64,000 bases of DNA from Bacteroides sp. (GCA_023663525.1 JAMPHF010000001.1:423576-487575), one strand, 5' to 3'; shown: positions 53,620-63,155, counted from the first letter of the stretch. Notes: a model not told the origin generated them from the sequence alone. Numbers and translations: made by a program.

Positions 53620-56358
53620 TCAGAACAGGCGTTGCTGCCCTGTCAGCTCATCGCGGATCTCGTCATCGCTCCGCTCGGGCTCGATTTCGGGATTACCTCC
53701 GTCGGCGTAAGCAGCTTCGCTGCCGGGAGTCGTCACGGATGTGTCGGGGGTTTCGTTGTTTTCATCATCCTCATCGTTGTCATCGGTGCTTATGGGTTCA
53801 AGTTCGGCGATATGATCGATGGTGTAGGTGGTCAGACGTTTGCCTTTGGCTTTTAATGACTTGACGGCGATGAAATCGCGGGCTACAACTTCCATCGGCG
53901 GCCGCTCGGAATCGGCTTCTCCAAATGTGACCTCCACGCGCAGACCCGGCTCATCGCTAAGGAGCATGAGCTGCGATTTCTCGTTCTCGCCGAGGAATCG
54001 CTGGGTCTTGGCCGACGGCTCGAACGTGAATCGTTTGAGGTAGGGATATTTCTGATCTGCATCGTTGAGGATAGCTGTCCAGACTTTGTGAGGCGAGAAT
54101 TTCTCGATGCGCAGGATGTTGTCGGGATAGTGGTTTGAGGCGTCGAATGTCGATGTGTAGTATTCGCCGCATTTCTGAATGACGAGGACGAGGTCGCCGC
54201 TGTTGAACTCCCCGAGATAGTCGCCGCGACCATCGTAGTTGAGGCGCATGACATCGGGGTCGAACCACACGTCGCGTCCTCCGAGCGTGGAGCGTCCGGC
54301 TGCTTTGAGCGAGAAGCGGTGCACCTCGTTGCGGGTGACGATGTTGCCTATCGCGCTGCGCCCCTTGATGGCGAGTTCGGAGAAGTCCACGTCAAACTGG
54401 AGTGTCTTCAATCTAAGTTTCGGTTTGAGGGTGACTTTGACCACCTCGGCTTCACCGTTGTGGTTGACGGTGAACCAGCTCACACGGCTGCCCGGCTCAC
54501 CGGGAGTGAGGTTATACTCTTTGTCGCGGGTGATACCGGTGACGAAGAAGCGTTTCATGTAGTATGTGCCGCCTTTACCGTTCTGGTAGATGACATTGTA
54601 GACGGTACGCTTGTCGTTGCGCTTGAACACATCGACATGGATTATGCCCTTGCCGACAAACATCTTTTCCTGCACTTTGACCACCTTGTAGCGACCGTCC
54701 TTGTAGAAAATGATGATGTCGTCGATCGACGAGCAGTTGCAGAGGTATTCATCCTTTTTGAGTGAAGTCCCGATGAAGCCCTCCTCGCGGTTGATGTAGA
54801 GCTTCTCGTTGGCCTCGGCGACTGCGGCAGCCTGAATGCTGTCGAAGTTGCGTATGGTGGTGAGGCGCGGATAGGCATCACCGTATTTCCGTTTCAGACC
54901 GGCATACCAGTCGATGGTGTAGGAGGTGAGATTTTCGAGTTTCGAGTTGAGGTCGGCTATGCGCTCATGGAAGGCTGCGATCTGTTCATCGCACTTGGCG
55001 GCATTGAACTTGAGGATGCGGCCCATCTTAATCTCGAACAGGCGGATGATGTCATCGTCGGTAATCTCACGGATGAATTGGTCCTTGAACTTTTCGAGAC
55101 GGCTGCGGATGTGGGCGATCGCCTGCTCGCGGTTCTCGCTTTCCTCATAGCCTTTGTCCTTGTAGATGCGCTCCTCGATGAAAATTCGTTCGAGCGAGGC
55201 GAAGTGGAGCTGTTCGCGCACCTCACCGAGCTGTATGCGCAGTTCCGCGCCAAGTATGTCGCGGGTGCGGTCCACGTTGTGGCGCAGCACATCGCTGACA
55301 CCGATAAAGTGGGGCTTGTTGTCGGAGATGACGCAGCAGTTGGGCGATATGGACACCTCGCAGTCGGTGAAGGCATAGAGCGCGTCGATGGTCTTGTCGC
55401 TCGACGTTCCGGGCAGGAGGTATACGATGACGTTGGCGGTCTGCGCAGTGTTGTCAACGACTGAGCGGACTTTTATCTTTCCGGCTTCCTGAGCCTTGAT
55501 GATTGATTCGATGAGGGTTGCGGTGGTCTTGCCGTAGGGTATTTCGGTTATGGCAAGGGTTTTATTGTCAACTTTCTCGATTTTGGCACGGATTTTCACC
55601 ACGCCTCCGCGCTCACCGTCATTGTAGCGGGAGACATCGATTGACCCGCCGGTGAAGAAGTCGGGATAGAGCGTGAATTCCTCCCCACGGAGGTAGGCGA
55701 TGGCGGCATCAATGATTTCGTTGAAATTGTGGGGCAGAATCTTGGACGACAGACCGACAGCGATACCCTCGGCTCCTTTGGAGAGGAGCAGGGGGAATTT
55801 CACCGGAAGGGTGACGGGTTCTTTCTTGCGTCCGTCGTAGCTTAGTGTCCATTCGGTGACTTTGGGATTGTAGACCACATCAAGGGCAAACTGCGAGAGG
55901 CGAGCCTCGATGTAACGCCCTGCGGCCGCTCCCGCTCCCGTGAGGGTGTTGCCCCAGTTGCCCTGGGTCTCGACAAGTAGCTCTTTCTGACCGAGCTGCA
56001 CGAGGGCCTCGTAGATGGACGCATCGCCGTGGGGGTGAAACTGCATTGTGTTGCCCACGATGTTGGCCACCTTGTTGAATCGGCCGTCATCGAGGAGCTT
56101 CATGGAGTGGAGGATGCGTCGCTGCACGGGCTTGAGACCGTCCTCGATGTTTGGGACGGCTCGCTCAAGGATGACATAGCTCGCATAGTCGAGAAACCAG
56201 CTCTGATACATCCCGCGCAGTTGGTGGCGGATGGTATCGTTTGAGGTATCGACTATGATTTTCGGGTCGAAGTTTTCAGCATGACCGGCAGTGTTTTCAT
56301 CAGGGACAAGGCCGTCGTTCCCATCTATGGCATCCGAAGTAAAGGTATCCTCGCTCAT
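53620..56358 (-). CDS. parC: DNA topoisomerase IV subunit A
   Basis: The 912-residue DNA-cleavage subunit has the winged-helix quinolone-resistance region (VANIVGNTMQFHPHGDASIY) and catalytic Tyr149 in GAAAGRYIEARLS. A tower and coiled-coil gate follow, then a C-terminal beta-pinwheel (about 515-800) with an acidic Asp/Glu-rich tail. GyrA is the alternative; the absence of a visible GyrA-box QRRGGKG and similarity to Bacteroidota ParC favour this call. Its partner parE lies 40 kb away in the window. Confidence 0.87.
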   Translation of the reverse strand: MSEDTFTSDAIDGNDGLVPDENTAGHAENFDPKIIVDTSNDTIRHQLRGMYQSWFLDYASYVILERAVPNIEDGLKPVQRRILHSMKLLDDGRFNKVANIVGNTMQFHPHGDASIYEALVQLGQKELLVETQGNWGNTLTGAGAAAGRYIEARLSQFALDVVYNPKVTEWTLSYDGRKKEPVTLPVKFPLLLSKGAEGIAVGLSSKILPHNFNEIIDAAIAYLRGEEFTLYPDFFTGGSIDVSRYNDGERGGVVKIRAKIEKVDNKTLAITEIPYGKTTATLIESIIKAQEAGKIKVRSVVDNTAQTANVIVYLLPGTSSDKTIDALYAFTDCEVSISPNCCVISDNKPHFIGVSDVLRHNVDRTRDILGAELRIQLGEVREQLHFASLERIFIEERIYKDKGYEESENREQAIAHIRSRLEKFKDQFIREITDDDIIRLFEIKMGRILKFNAAKCDEQIAAFHERIADLNSKLENLTSYTIDWYAGLKRKYGDAYPRLTTIRNFDSIQAAAVAEANEKLYINREEGFIGTSLKKDEYLCNCSSIDDIIIFYKDGRYKVVKVQEKMFVGKGIIHVDVFKRNDKRTVYNVIYQNGKGGTYYMKRFFVTGITRDKEYNLTPGEPGSRVSWFTVNHNGEAEVVKVTLKPKLRLKTLQFDVDFSELAIKGRSAIGNIVTRNEVHRFSLKAAGRSTLGGRDVWFDPDVMRLNYDGRGDYLGEFNSGDLVLVIQKCGEYYTSTFDASNHYPDNILRIEKFSPHKVWTAILNDADQKYPYLKRFTFEPSAKTQRFLGENEKSQLMLLSDEPGLRVEVTFGEADSERPPMEVVARDFIAVKSLKAKGKRLTTYTIDHIAELEPISTDDNDEDDENNETPDTSVTTPGSEAAYADGGNPEIEPERSDDEIRDELTGQQRLF

Positions 56359-56398
56359 ATTTTGCTTTGTCGTGTTTGGTCTATTCAGTCTGTATTGG

Positions 56399-56406
56399 CA
56401 AAGTTA
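56399..56406 (-). promoter_or_regulatory. -7 box for parC
   Basis: TAACTTTG on the minus strand, about 40 nt upstream of the parC ATG at 56358. Confidence 0.55.
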
Positions 56407-56446
56407 CGAAAAAATCACGACATACTGCCATTGGCGGAGTGAAAAT

Positions 56447-56655
56447 GTTCGGGGTACAAGATGACAAGAGGATAAAGAGCAACAAGGATTAAATTTCAGT
56501 GGAATGCGTGGATGATGTGGATTTTAGGGCTGCGAGGAAGGGGACATAGGGACATAAGGGGCAAAAGGGACAGATTTTTTGATTTTGGTGCTGGATATGT
56601 TTCTTTGTGCCGGAGAGTTTTGGGCGTCGGTAGGTGCTGTGCCGGAAAGTTTTGT
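56447..56655. repeat. Degenerate inverted-repeat family half and GTGCCGGARAGTTTTG pair
   Basis: GGGGTACAAGATGACAAGAG (about 56451-56470) and GGGACATAAGGGGCAAAAGG (about 56548-56567) resemble the arms of elements A-C but have no reverse-complement partner. Two copies of GTGCCGGARAGTTTTG follow (about 56606 and 56640). They lie in the 357-bp gap between parC and tRNA-Gln; no gene is seen. Confidence 0.5.
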
Positions 56656-56672
56656 AGTGTAATATGATAGCA

Positions 56673-56706
56673 GAGAGGTGGACATCGGTATTGATGTTCA
56701 CCTCTC
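56673..56706 (-). terminator. Hairpin downstream of tRNA-Gln
   Basis: A 14-bp stem GAGAGGTGGACATC / GATGTTCACCTCTC (one G-T pair, 6-nt loop) starts 10 bp past the tRNA 3' end. A T tract is absent, so it is either a weak terminator or a processing signal. Confidence 0.6.
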
Positions 56707-56715
56707 GAAATCTTG

Positions 56716-56786
56716 TTGTCTTACCTGGATTCGAACCAAGACAGGCAGAACCAAAAACTGCAGTGCTACCATTACACCATAAGACA
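56716..56786 (-). tRNA. tRNA-Gln(TTG)
   Basis: The 71-nt cloverleaf has acceptor TGTCTTA/TAAGACA, D-arm with GTG-TAATGGTAG-CAC, anticodon loop TTTTGGT (anticodon TTG) in GCAGT...TCTGC, and T-arm CTTGG-TTCGAAT-CCAG(G). CCA is not encoded. The U1-A72 pair is usual for tRNA-Gln. Confidence 0.93.
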
Positions 56787-56845
56787 ATCCTTTGGCATCA
56801 CTCTTTCCCTATGATTTATAGGGATGTGTGCTTCAAATTTGACTA

Positions 56846-56877
56846 CAAAGGTAGAAAGTTTTTAATGATTTTCCAAA
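56846..56877 (-). promoter_or_regulatory. Promoter of tRNA-Gln
   Basis: On the minus strand TTTG (56874-56877) and TACCTTTG (56846-56853) are separated by 20 nt. The same TACCTTTG box is used by the CAT tRNA at 45 kb. Confidence 0.78.
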
Positions 56878-56952
56878 TTTTACATGCCCTTTTAGATTCC
56901 TTTTCTGCACGGATGTGTATCGGGTTTGCGCAATTGGTTGATTTTTCGTGGT

Positions 56953-58023
56953 TTACTGATGCGATACTTTGTAGTAGAGGATGAGGGCGATGATGGAATA
57001 AAGGATGTTTGGAATCCACATTGCCACCATTGGCGAGGTGTAGCCGGATACTGCAAATGTCGATGTCACGGTCATGAAAAGGATGTAGCTGAAGCTGAGC
57101 ACAAGCCCGATACCGATGTTTACGCCCATGCCACCTTTTATCTTGCGTGATGAGAGCGACATGCCGATTATTGTCAGGATGAATGCGGCTGCCGTCATGG
57201 CGTAACGCTTGTGATTCTCGATCTCAAACGATTTGATGTTGGCCACACCTCGCTCTTTCTGGCGTGAGATGTATTCCCGCAGGGCAGGTGAAGTCATTGT
57301 CTCATGGTCGTTTTTGGCGATGAGGAAGTCGCGGGGTTCAATCGGTATTATGGTGTCGAGGCGTGCACCGCGACGGATTTTCTCGCGTTGTCCGTCGAAG
57401 TCGCGTATCATGTAGTCGCGGACGGTCCAGTGGTGTAGTGTGTCCCAGCGGATGGTCTGTGCCGTGAGGCGCGACACGAGCTTTTTGTCCTCGAATGATT
57501 CGAGTGAGAACTTGTAACCTGTCTTGTTGGAGTTGTCGTAGCGCGACATGTAGGCGATCTCGCCTTTTGCAACCTGGAGCTGGATGTTTGTGCCGTACTC
57601 CACGCGTTTGTTCTTCACGTATGTGTTTGTGTATTCAATACGTTCCACATTGGCGGGAGGGATGATGTATGCGCTCAGGATGTATGTGACGATGGCGATT
57701 ACGGTGGCACTGACCATGTAGGGGCGCAGCAGTCGCCGGTAGCTCATGCCGGTTGAGAGCATGGCGATGATCTCCGAGTTGTCGGCAAGTTTCGATGTGA
57801 AGAAAATTACCGCGATGAACGTGAAAAGCGGGCTGAACTGGTTGGCGAAGTAGGGGAGGAAGTTGAGGAAGTAGTCAAACACCGTGGCCTTCAATGGTGC
57901 CTTGAGGAAGGCATCGAGTTTCTCGTTGATGTCAAACATGATTGTGATTGCCAGGATGAGAGCAATCGCAAATACATACGTTCCGAGAAATTTTTTGATG
58001 ATGTACCAGTCGAGAATCTTCAC
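56953..58023 (-). CDS. LptF/LptG family permease (lipopolysaccharide export)
   Basis: The 356-residue YjgP/YjgQ family permease has three membrane helices at the N terminus (about 12-120), a periplasmic beta-jellyroll region (about 125-260) and three C-terminal helices (about 265-350). The opening MKILDWYIIKKFLGTYVFAI is characteristic. With LptB/C and a second permease it extracts LPS from the inner membrane. LptG is the commoner name for the copy next to tgt in this phylum, but F or G cannot be settled here. It starts 39 bp after the tgt stop. Confidence 0.9.
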   Translation of the reverse strand: MKILDWYIIKKFLGTYVFAIALILAITIMFDINEKLDAFLKAPLKATVFDYFLNFLPYFANQFSPLFTFIAVIFFTSKLADNSEIIAMLSTGMSYRRLLRPYMVSATVIAIVTYILSAYIIPPANVERIEYTNTYVKNKRVEYGTNIQLQVAKGEIAYMSRYDNSNKTGYKFSLESFEDKKLVSRLTAQTIRWDTLHHWTVRDYMIRDFDGQREKIRRGARLDTIIPIEPRDFLIAKNDHETMTSPALREYISRQKERGVANIKSFEIENHKRYAMTAAAFILTIIGMSLSSRKIKGGMGVNIGIGLVLSFSYILFMTVTSTFAVSGYTSPMVAMWIPNILYSIIALILYYKVSHQ

Positions 58024-58062
58024 GTGTCTGCGGGTTTGATTATTAGCGATCTTCCGGATGTG

Positions 58063-59193
58063 TCACAAACGACGACCCACGCATTCAAGCATCTCAACCT
58101 TCCACTGCTTGAAGTCGCCTTCGATTATGTGGCGGCGGGCCTCATCGACAAGCCAAAGGTAGAACGCCAGATTGTGGATCGAGGCAATCTGCATGGCCAG
58201 TATCTCATCTGCGATAAAGAGGTGGCGCACATAGGCCTTTGAGTAGACATGATCCACATAGGCCGGGCCGTCCTCCTGAAGCGGAGAGAAGTCATCGGCC
58301 CATTTCTTGTTGCGCATGTTCATGGTGCCGTGGCGTGTGAACAGCATGCCGTTGCGTCCGTTGCGTGTCGGCATGACGCAGTCCATCATGTCAACCCCAC
58401 GGTCGATGGCTTCAAGGATATTGGCGGGAGTGCCGACACCCATCAGGTATCTGGGACGGTCGGCGGGCAGGATTTCGTTGACCACCTCAATCATTTCATA
58501 CATGACTTCGGCCGGTTCGCCCACGGCGAGACCTCCGATGGCGTTGCCGTCCGCACCAAGGTCGGTGACGAACTTTGCCGATTCACGCCGCAGGTCAGGA
58601 TAGGTGACACCCTGGACAATCGGGAAATATGCCTGTGAATAGCCATACTTGCCCTCGGTCTCCTTGTAGCGTTTCCATCCGCGTGTCAGCCAGCGGTGGG
58701 TGAGGTCGAGCGATTTCCGCGCGTAGCTGTAGTCGGCTGTTCCCGGCGGACATTCGTCAAGAGCCATCATGATGTCTGCGCCTATCGACCGCTCGATGTC
58801 AACCACCTTCTCGGGGGTGAACAGGTGTTTGGAACCGTCGATGTGCGAGCGGAACCATGCGCCTTCCTCCGTGAGCTTGCGGTTGGACGAGAGTGAGAAC
58901 ACTTGAAATCCCCCGCTGTCGGTGAGGATGGGGCGGTCCCAGCCGTTGAACTTGTGGAGACCGCCGGCTTTCTCAAGAATCTCTATGCCCGGTCGCAGGT
59001 AGAGGTGGTAGGTGTTGCCGAGTATGATCTGAGCCTTGACGGCATCGCGGAGCTCATGCTGATGCACGGCCTTGACGCTCCCCTGAGTGCCGACCGGCAT
59101 GAATATCGGGGTGCGGATTTCGCCGTGGTCAGTAGTGATCACACCGGCGCGTGCCGCCGATCCGGGTGCTGTGGTTTCTAACTTGAAATCCAT
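58063..59193 (-). CDS. tgt: Queuine/preQ1 tRNA-guanine transglycosylase
   Basis: The enzyme exchanges G34 for preQ1 in GUN-anticodon tRNAs (queuosine synthesis). The ATG at 59193 gives 376 residues starting MDFKLETTAPGSAARAG; the longer frame begins with a TTG. The active-site aspartate is D92 in LTDSGGFQVFSLS, and the second in MDCVMPTRNGRNG. The usual zinc motif CxCxxC before SKAYVRHL is replaced by EDGPAYVDHVY, with only the later histidine (SIHNL) kept. Confidence 0.93.
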   Translation of the reverse strand: MDFKLETTAPGSAARAGVITTDHGEIRTPIFMPVGTQGSVKAVHQHELRDAVKAQIILGNTYHLYLRPGIEILEKAGGLHKFNGWDRPILTDSGGFQVFSLSSNRKLTEEGAWFRSHIDGSKHLFTPEKVVDIERSIGADIMMALDECPPGTADYSYARKSLDLTHRWLTRGWKRYKETEGKYGYSQAYFPIVQGVTYPDLRRESAKFVTDLGADGNAIGGLAVGEPAEVMYEMIEVVNEILPADRPRYLMGVGTPANILEAIDRGVDMMDCVMPTRNGRNGMLFTRHGTMNMRNKKWADDFSPLQEDGPAYVDHVYSKAYVRHLFIADEILAMQIASIHNLAFYLWLVDEARRHIIEGDFKQWKVEMLECVGRRL

Positions 59194-59222
59194 TCTAAGC
59201 AATTAGGATGAGTCGCGCTCGG

Positions 59223-59789
59223 TCAGGGACGGACTTCGTAATAGGGTATATCGACGAGTTTGATGTCGAACTCCAAGGTGGAGTAGGGAGGGATTGCCCC
59301 TGAGCCTGACACGCCGTAGCCGAGTTTGTAGGGGATGATGACGCGTGCGCTGTCGCCGACGCGCATGTTAGTCAGAGCGATGGTCCAGCCTTGGATCACT
59401 TCGCCCGGAGTAGTCATGAAAAGGCTGTCGCCGTATGAGGCGGTCTGCGTGTAGGATGAGTCAAAGGCGAGACCGTTGTAGAGACGGCCGATGTACTTCA
59501 CATAGACTGTCGAGGTCAACATCGGGCTGAGATTGCCCACCGTCTTGCTGCGGTCGTTGAGATAGCGCATCAGGATGGTTGCCGACGGATTCCATGCGGG
59601 AGTGACGCTCTGATAGACGTTGGCTCCGTCCTCCATCATGAATTTCTGTTCATCGAAGTAGGCTTCGTTAGCTTCGCGCCATTCGGAATAATTGTCCCAA
59701 TTGTTGTTGTCGTCGTCACATGAAGTGGCGATGACCGACCCGAAGGCGACAATCATGCAGAGTATGAAGAATGATCTGAATTTAGTCAT
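59223..59789 (-). CDS. FKBP-type peptidyl-prolyl isomerase lipoprotein
   Basis: The 188-residue lipoprotein has a lipobox ending at Cys24 (SVIATSC), then an acidic Asp/Asn linker and a single FKBP domain (about 85-185). FKBP marks are VYVKYIGRLYNGLAFDSS, GEVIQGWTIALTNMRVGD and IPPYSTLEFDIKLVDI. It should accelerate Xaa-Pro isomerisation of envelope proteins, probably facing the periplasm. It is located between tgt and lemA on the same strand. Confidence 0.92.
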   Translation of the reverse strand: MTKFRSFFILCMIVAFGSVIATSCDDDNNNWDNYSEWREANEAYFDEQKFMMEDGANVYQSVTPAWNPSATILMRYLNDRSKTVGNLSPMLTSTVYVKYIGRLYNGLAFDSSYTQTASYGDSLFMTTPGEVIQGWTIALTNMRVGDSARVIIPYKLGYGVSGSGAIPPYSTLEFDIKLVDIPYYEVRP

Positions 59790-59823
59790 TATTAGAGTGG
59801 GTTATTGATACATTCTCAGCCTC

Positions 59824-60402
59824 TCAGAATTTCACCTCGGGAGCTCTTTGAGCTGACTCATCGGCTTTGAACTGAGGCTCGGACTCGAAGCCGAACCATC
59901 CGGCATAGATGTTGGTGGGGAATTTTTTGATTGAAGTGTTGTAGTCGGCCACGACCTGTGTGTAGCGTCCGCGTGCGGTCGCAATCCTGTTTTCAGTTCC
60001 TTCAAGCTGCACCTGGAGGTCGCGGAAATTCTCGTTGGCTTTGAGGTCGGGGTAGGCCTCGGTGACAGCGAGGAGCGACTTCAATGCGCCGGTGAGCTCG
60101 TTTTGGGCTGCTTGGAATTTGGCGAGGGTCTCCTCGTTGAGATCATCGGCGTTGATGTTGACTGAAGTGGCTGCCGCACGTGCCTGTGTCACCTTTTCGA
60201 GAGTCTCGCTCTCGTGAGAGGCATAGCCTTTCACGGTTGCCACGAGGTTGGGGATCAGGTCGGCGCGACGCTGGTATTGGTTCTGGACCTCGGCCCATGA
60301 CTGCTCCACGCCTTGTTTTTTCTCGACAAGCGAGTTGTAGTTGCATGATGAGAGCATCGGGACCAGCATGGCCAGGATGAGTAGTAGTCTGAATTTTTTC
60401 AT
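59824..60402 (-). CDS. LemA family lipoprotein
   Basis: The 192-residue protein starts with a lipobox ending at Cys20 (LVPMLSSC) and continues with the LemA coiled-coil helices. The signature YNSLVEKKQGVEQSWAEVQN and RRADLIPNLVATVKGYASHE are clear, and the C-terminal YTQVVADYNTSIKKFPTNIY-type block is present. The role of LemA is unclear. Lipid anchoring is expected rather than the single helix of some LemA proteins. Transcribed with fkbp (34 bp gap). Confidence 0.92.
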   Translation of the reverse strand: MKKFRLLLILAMLVPMLSSCNYNSLVEKKQGVEQSWAEVQNQYQRRADLIPNLVATVKGYASHESETLEKVTQARAAATSVNINADDLNEETLAKFQAAQNELTGALKSLLAVTEAYPDLKANENFRDLQVQLEGTENRIATARGRYTQVVADYNTSIKKFPTNIYAGWFGFESEPQFKADESAQRAPEVKF

Positions 60403-60457
60403 TGTTCAGTGGAGGGGATGAGGTTTGAGTTATGTTTAGAGTACGCGCACCCGCGCA

Positions 60458-62002
60458 TTACGCGAGCTTACGCAGGAGTGCATTGAGCGACACTGCATTG
60501 TGGATGAGCTTGTGGAGGTCATCGATGTTCACTCGCTTCTGCTCCATGGAGTCGCGTTCGCGGAGGGTGACGGTGTTGTCTTCAAGTGTCTGATGGTCAA
60601 CGGTGATGCAGAACGGTGTGCCGATGGCATCCTGACGGCGGTAACGCTTGCCGATGGAGTCCTTCTCCTCGTAGTGGGTCGAGAAGTCAAACTTGAGTTC
60701 GTTGACGATCTCGCGGGCCTTGTCGGGGAGTCCGTCTTTGCGGACGAGGGGCATCACGGCGCACTTCACCGGTGCGAGGGCTGCGGGAAGATGGAGGACC
60801 ACGCGCTTGTCGCCTCCTTCAAGTTCCTGCTCCTCGTATGACGAGCAGAGGACTGAGAGGAACATGCGGTCAACACCGATTGAGGTCTCGATGACGTAGG
60901 GGGTATAGCTCTCGTTGAGCTCGGGGTCGAAATACTGGATCTTCTTCCCGGAGAATTTTTCATGCTGCGAGAGGTCGAAATTGGTGCGTGAGTGAATGCC
61001 TTCCACCTCTTTGAAGCCAAACGGCATCTGGAATTCGATGTCGGTGGCGGCGTTGGCATAGTGGGCGAGCTTCTCGTGGTCGTGATAGCGGTATTTCTCA
61101 TCGCCGAGTCCGAGAGCCTTGTGCCAGCGCAGGCGGAATTCCTTCCATTTGTTGAACCACTCCATCTCTGAGCCGGGGCGCACGAAGAATTGCATTTCCA
61201 TCTGCTCGAACTCGCGCATACGGAAGATGAACTGACGTGCCACGATCTCATTGCGGAATGCCTTGCCGATCTGAGCGATACCGAAGGGGATGCGCATACG
61301 GCCTGTCTTCTGCACGTTGAGGTAGTTGACGAATATACCCTGTGCGGTCTCGGGACGCAGATAGACTGTCATCGCGCCGTCGGCTGTCGAACCCATCTCT
61401 GTCTTGAACATGAGGTTGAACTGTCGCACTTCCGTCCAGTTCTTCGTGCCGGAGATGGGACATACGATTTCTTCGTCGATGATGATCTGGCGGAGCTCGT
61501 CAAGATTGTTATCGTTCATTGCCTTGGCGAAGCGTTCGTGGAGAGCGTCGCGCTTGGCTGTGTGCTCAAGGACGCGCGGGTTTGTCTGGCGGAACATGGA
61601 TTCATCGAAGCTGTCGCCGAAACGCTTGGCTGCCTTGGCCACTTCCTTGTCGATCTTGTCGTCGATTTTGGCAATCTGCTCCTCGATCAACACGTCGGCA
61701 CGGTAACGTTTCTTTGAATCCTTGTTGTCAATCAGAGGGTCGTTGAAGGCGTCAACGTGACCGGAGGCTTTCCAGATTGTCGGGTGCATGAAAATGGCGG
61801 AGTCAATACCCACGATATTCTCGTGCAGGAGGGTCATGGAGTCCCACCAGTAGCGTTTGATATTGTTTTTCAGCTCCACGCCGTTTTGACCATAGTCATA
61901 GACGGCTGAGAGGCCATCGTAGATCTCACTTGATTGAAACACGAAGCCATATTCTTTGGCATGGCTTACTATTTTCTTAAAAACGTCGTCTTGTGTTGCC
62001 AT
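60458..62002 (-). CDS. glyS: Glycyl-tRNA synthetase (single-chain class II type)
   Basis: The alpha2-type GlyRS (514 residues from the ATG at 62002, starting MATQDDVFKKIVSHAKEYGF) charges tRNA-Gly. Class II motifs are visible: motif 2 FRNEIVARQFIFRMREFEQM, motif 3 IGVDRMFLSVL near residue 400, and the anticodon-binding domain near the C terminus (LPLVRK-like region, AVMPLVRKDGLPDKAREI). The upstream in-frame ATG at 62056 would add 18 residues rich in His/Asn that do not fit the family start. Confidence 0.95.
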   Translation of the reverse strand: MATQDDVFKKIVSHAKEYGFVFQSSEIYDGLSAVYDYGQNGVELKNNIKRYWWDSMTLLHENIVGIDSAIFMHPTIWKASGHVDAFNDPLIDNKDSKKRYRADVLIEEQIAKIDDKIDKEVAKAAKRFGDSFDESMFRQTNPRVLEHTAKRDALHERFAKAMNDNNLDELRQIIIDEEIVCPISGTKNWTEVRQFNLMFKTEMGSTADGAMTVYLRPETAQGIFVNYLNVQKTGRMRIPFGIAQIGKAFRNEIVARQFIFRMREFEQMEMQFFVRPGSEMEWFNKWKEFRLRWHKALGLGDEKYRYHDHEKLAHYANAATDIEFQMPFGFKEVEGIHSRTNFDLSQHEKFSGKKIQYFDPELNESYTPYVIETSIGVDRMFLSVLCSSYEEQELEGGDKRVVLHLPAALAPVKCAVMPLVRKDGLPDKAREIVNELKFDFSTHYEEKDSIGKRYRRQDAIGTPFCITVDHQTLEDNTVTLRERDSMEQKRVNIDDLHKLIHNAVSLNALLRKLA

Positions 62003-62060
62003 TTCGGTTATGTGATGGGTGTGATTATTTTCTGTTTGTGGTTTTGTATACTTCAAGTTG

Positions 62061-62068
62061 CAAAGTTA
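62061..62068 (-). promoter_or_regulatory. -7 box for glyS
   Basis: TAACTTTG on the minus strand, with a leader of about 55 nt to the ATG at 62002. No clear -33 box. Confidence 0.55.
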
Positions 62069-62218
62069 ATAAAAAAATCTGAATCATGACATTGCATAAG
62101 GCTGTCTCTGTGTGGTGTCTGATTGAAAATGTGATGTTCGACCGCTTTACGAGGCGTTTTTCGATATGTAAATTCAAAAATATTCTTAACAAATAGGGTG
62201 GAATTGCTAAAAATTGCT

Positions 62219-62226
62219 TATATTTG
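62219..62226 (+). promoter_or_regulatory. -7 box for the metal-uptake genes
   Basis: TATATTTG, about 20 nt upstream of the ATG at 62247. A metal-responsive operator was not recognised. Confidence 0.5.
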
Positions 62227-62246
62227 CAAAAATTTATGCAATAAAG

Positions 62247-63155
62247 ATGAAATCCCATATATTTTTTATTTCCATAGTAGCGACTGTCAGTGTGTGGCTC
62301 GGACTTTTGGCCGCATGTACGGGAGTGGAGAACGACAAGCCGATTGTGTCTGTCAGCATTGAGCCGCAGAAATACCTGCTTGAACAGATAACCGGCGATA
62401 AGGTTGAGATCCGTACCCTGATAGCCAACGGTGCGAATCCCGAGACCTTCGACCCTTCGGTCACACATATAATGAACCTTACAAAGTCAATCGGCTTTCT
62501 GCGTATGGGGAATATCGGCTTTGAGGCTGCCATCCTCGACAAGGTGCACGGTGAGCACCCCGACCTGCCCATCTTCAATACATCGCTCGGTGTGATTCCG
62601 GTCACCGGCACGCACAGCCATGACGGTGTCATGCACAATGTCATCGATCCCCACACATGGACATCGGTGAAGAATGTCAAGATTATCGCGAGAAACATGC
62701 TCAACGCCATGACGGAGATTGATGCGCACAATGCGGCTTACTACACAAAGAACTACGAGCGTTTTGCCGCACACCTCGACTCGCTTGACAATGCGATTGC
62801 CGTGAAACTTGCCCCTCATAAGGGTGAGGCTTTCATGGTGTGGCATCCGTCGCTCAGCTATTTTGCCCGCGATTACGGCCTGGAGCAGATCACGGCGGGA
62901 AATGCTGACAATAAAGAGGTGGCGATGGGCATGCTCAAGGATGTGGTTGACCATGCGCAGGAACATAATGTCAAGGTGTTCTTCTATCAGAAAGACCTCG
63001 ACAGCCGGCAGGCTGAGGCTCTCGGCGGTCAGCTCGATCTGCGAAAGGTTGACATCAACCCTCTCGCCTACGAATGGGAGGAGGAGATCACGGCTATCGC
63101 CGATGCAATAGCCGCCTCCGGGGTTAATAACGGTAACGGCACTGACGCGAAATGA
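62247..63155 (+). CDS. Metal (Zn/Mn) ABC transporter substrate-binding lipoprotein
   Basis: From the ATG at 62247 the product has 302 residues and a lipoprotein signal (Cys24 in LLAAC). It belongs to the ZnuA/PsaA cluster A-I family: IEPQKYLLEQITGDKVEIRT, then a His pair in GTHSHDG, DPHTWTS, VWHPSLSYFARDYGL and the acidic ligand region near YQKDLDSRQAE. The first usual metal His (after GxxP) is Glu here (GANPETFDPS), as remembered for some Bacteroidota relatives. The metal is not settled. The ATPase gene follows with a 4-bp overlap; the permease gene is not in the window. Confidence 0.88.
   Translation: MKSHIFFISIVATVSVWLGLLAACTGVENDKPIVSVSIEPQKYLLEQITGDKVEIRTLIANGANPETFDPSVTHIMNLTKSIGFLRMGNIGFEAAILDKVHGEHPDLPIFNTSLGVIPVTGTHSHDGVMHNVIDPHTWTSVKNVKIIARNMLNAMTEIDAHNAAYYTKNYERFAAHLDSLDNAIAVKLAPHKGEAFMVWHPSLSYFARDYGLEQITAGNADNKEVAMGMLKDVVDHAQEHNVKVFFYQKDLDSRQAEALGGQLDLRKVDINPLAYEWEEEITAIADAIAASGVNNGNGTDAK

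Noticed and set aside
13008..56358. parE and parC as gyrB and gyrA
   Set aside because: The A subunit shows no clear GyrA box and the B subunit is short; topoisomerase IV fits better, though a phylogeny would be needed to exclude gyrase.
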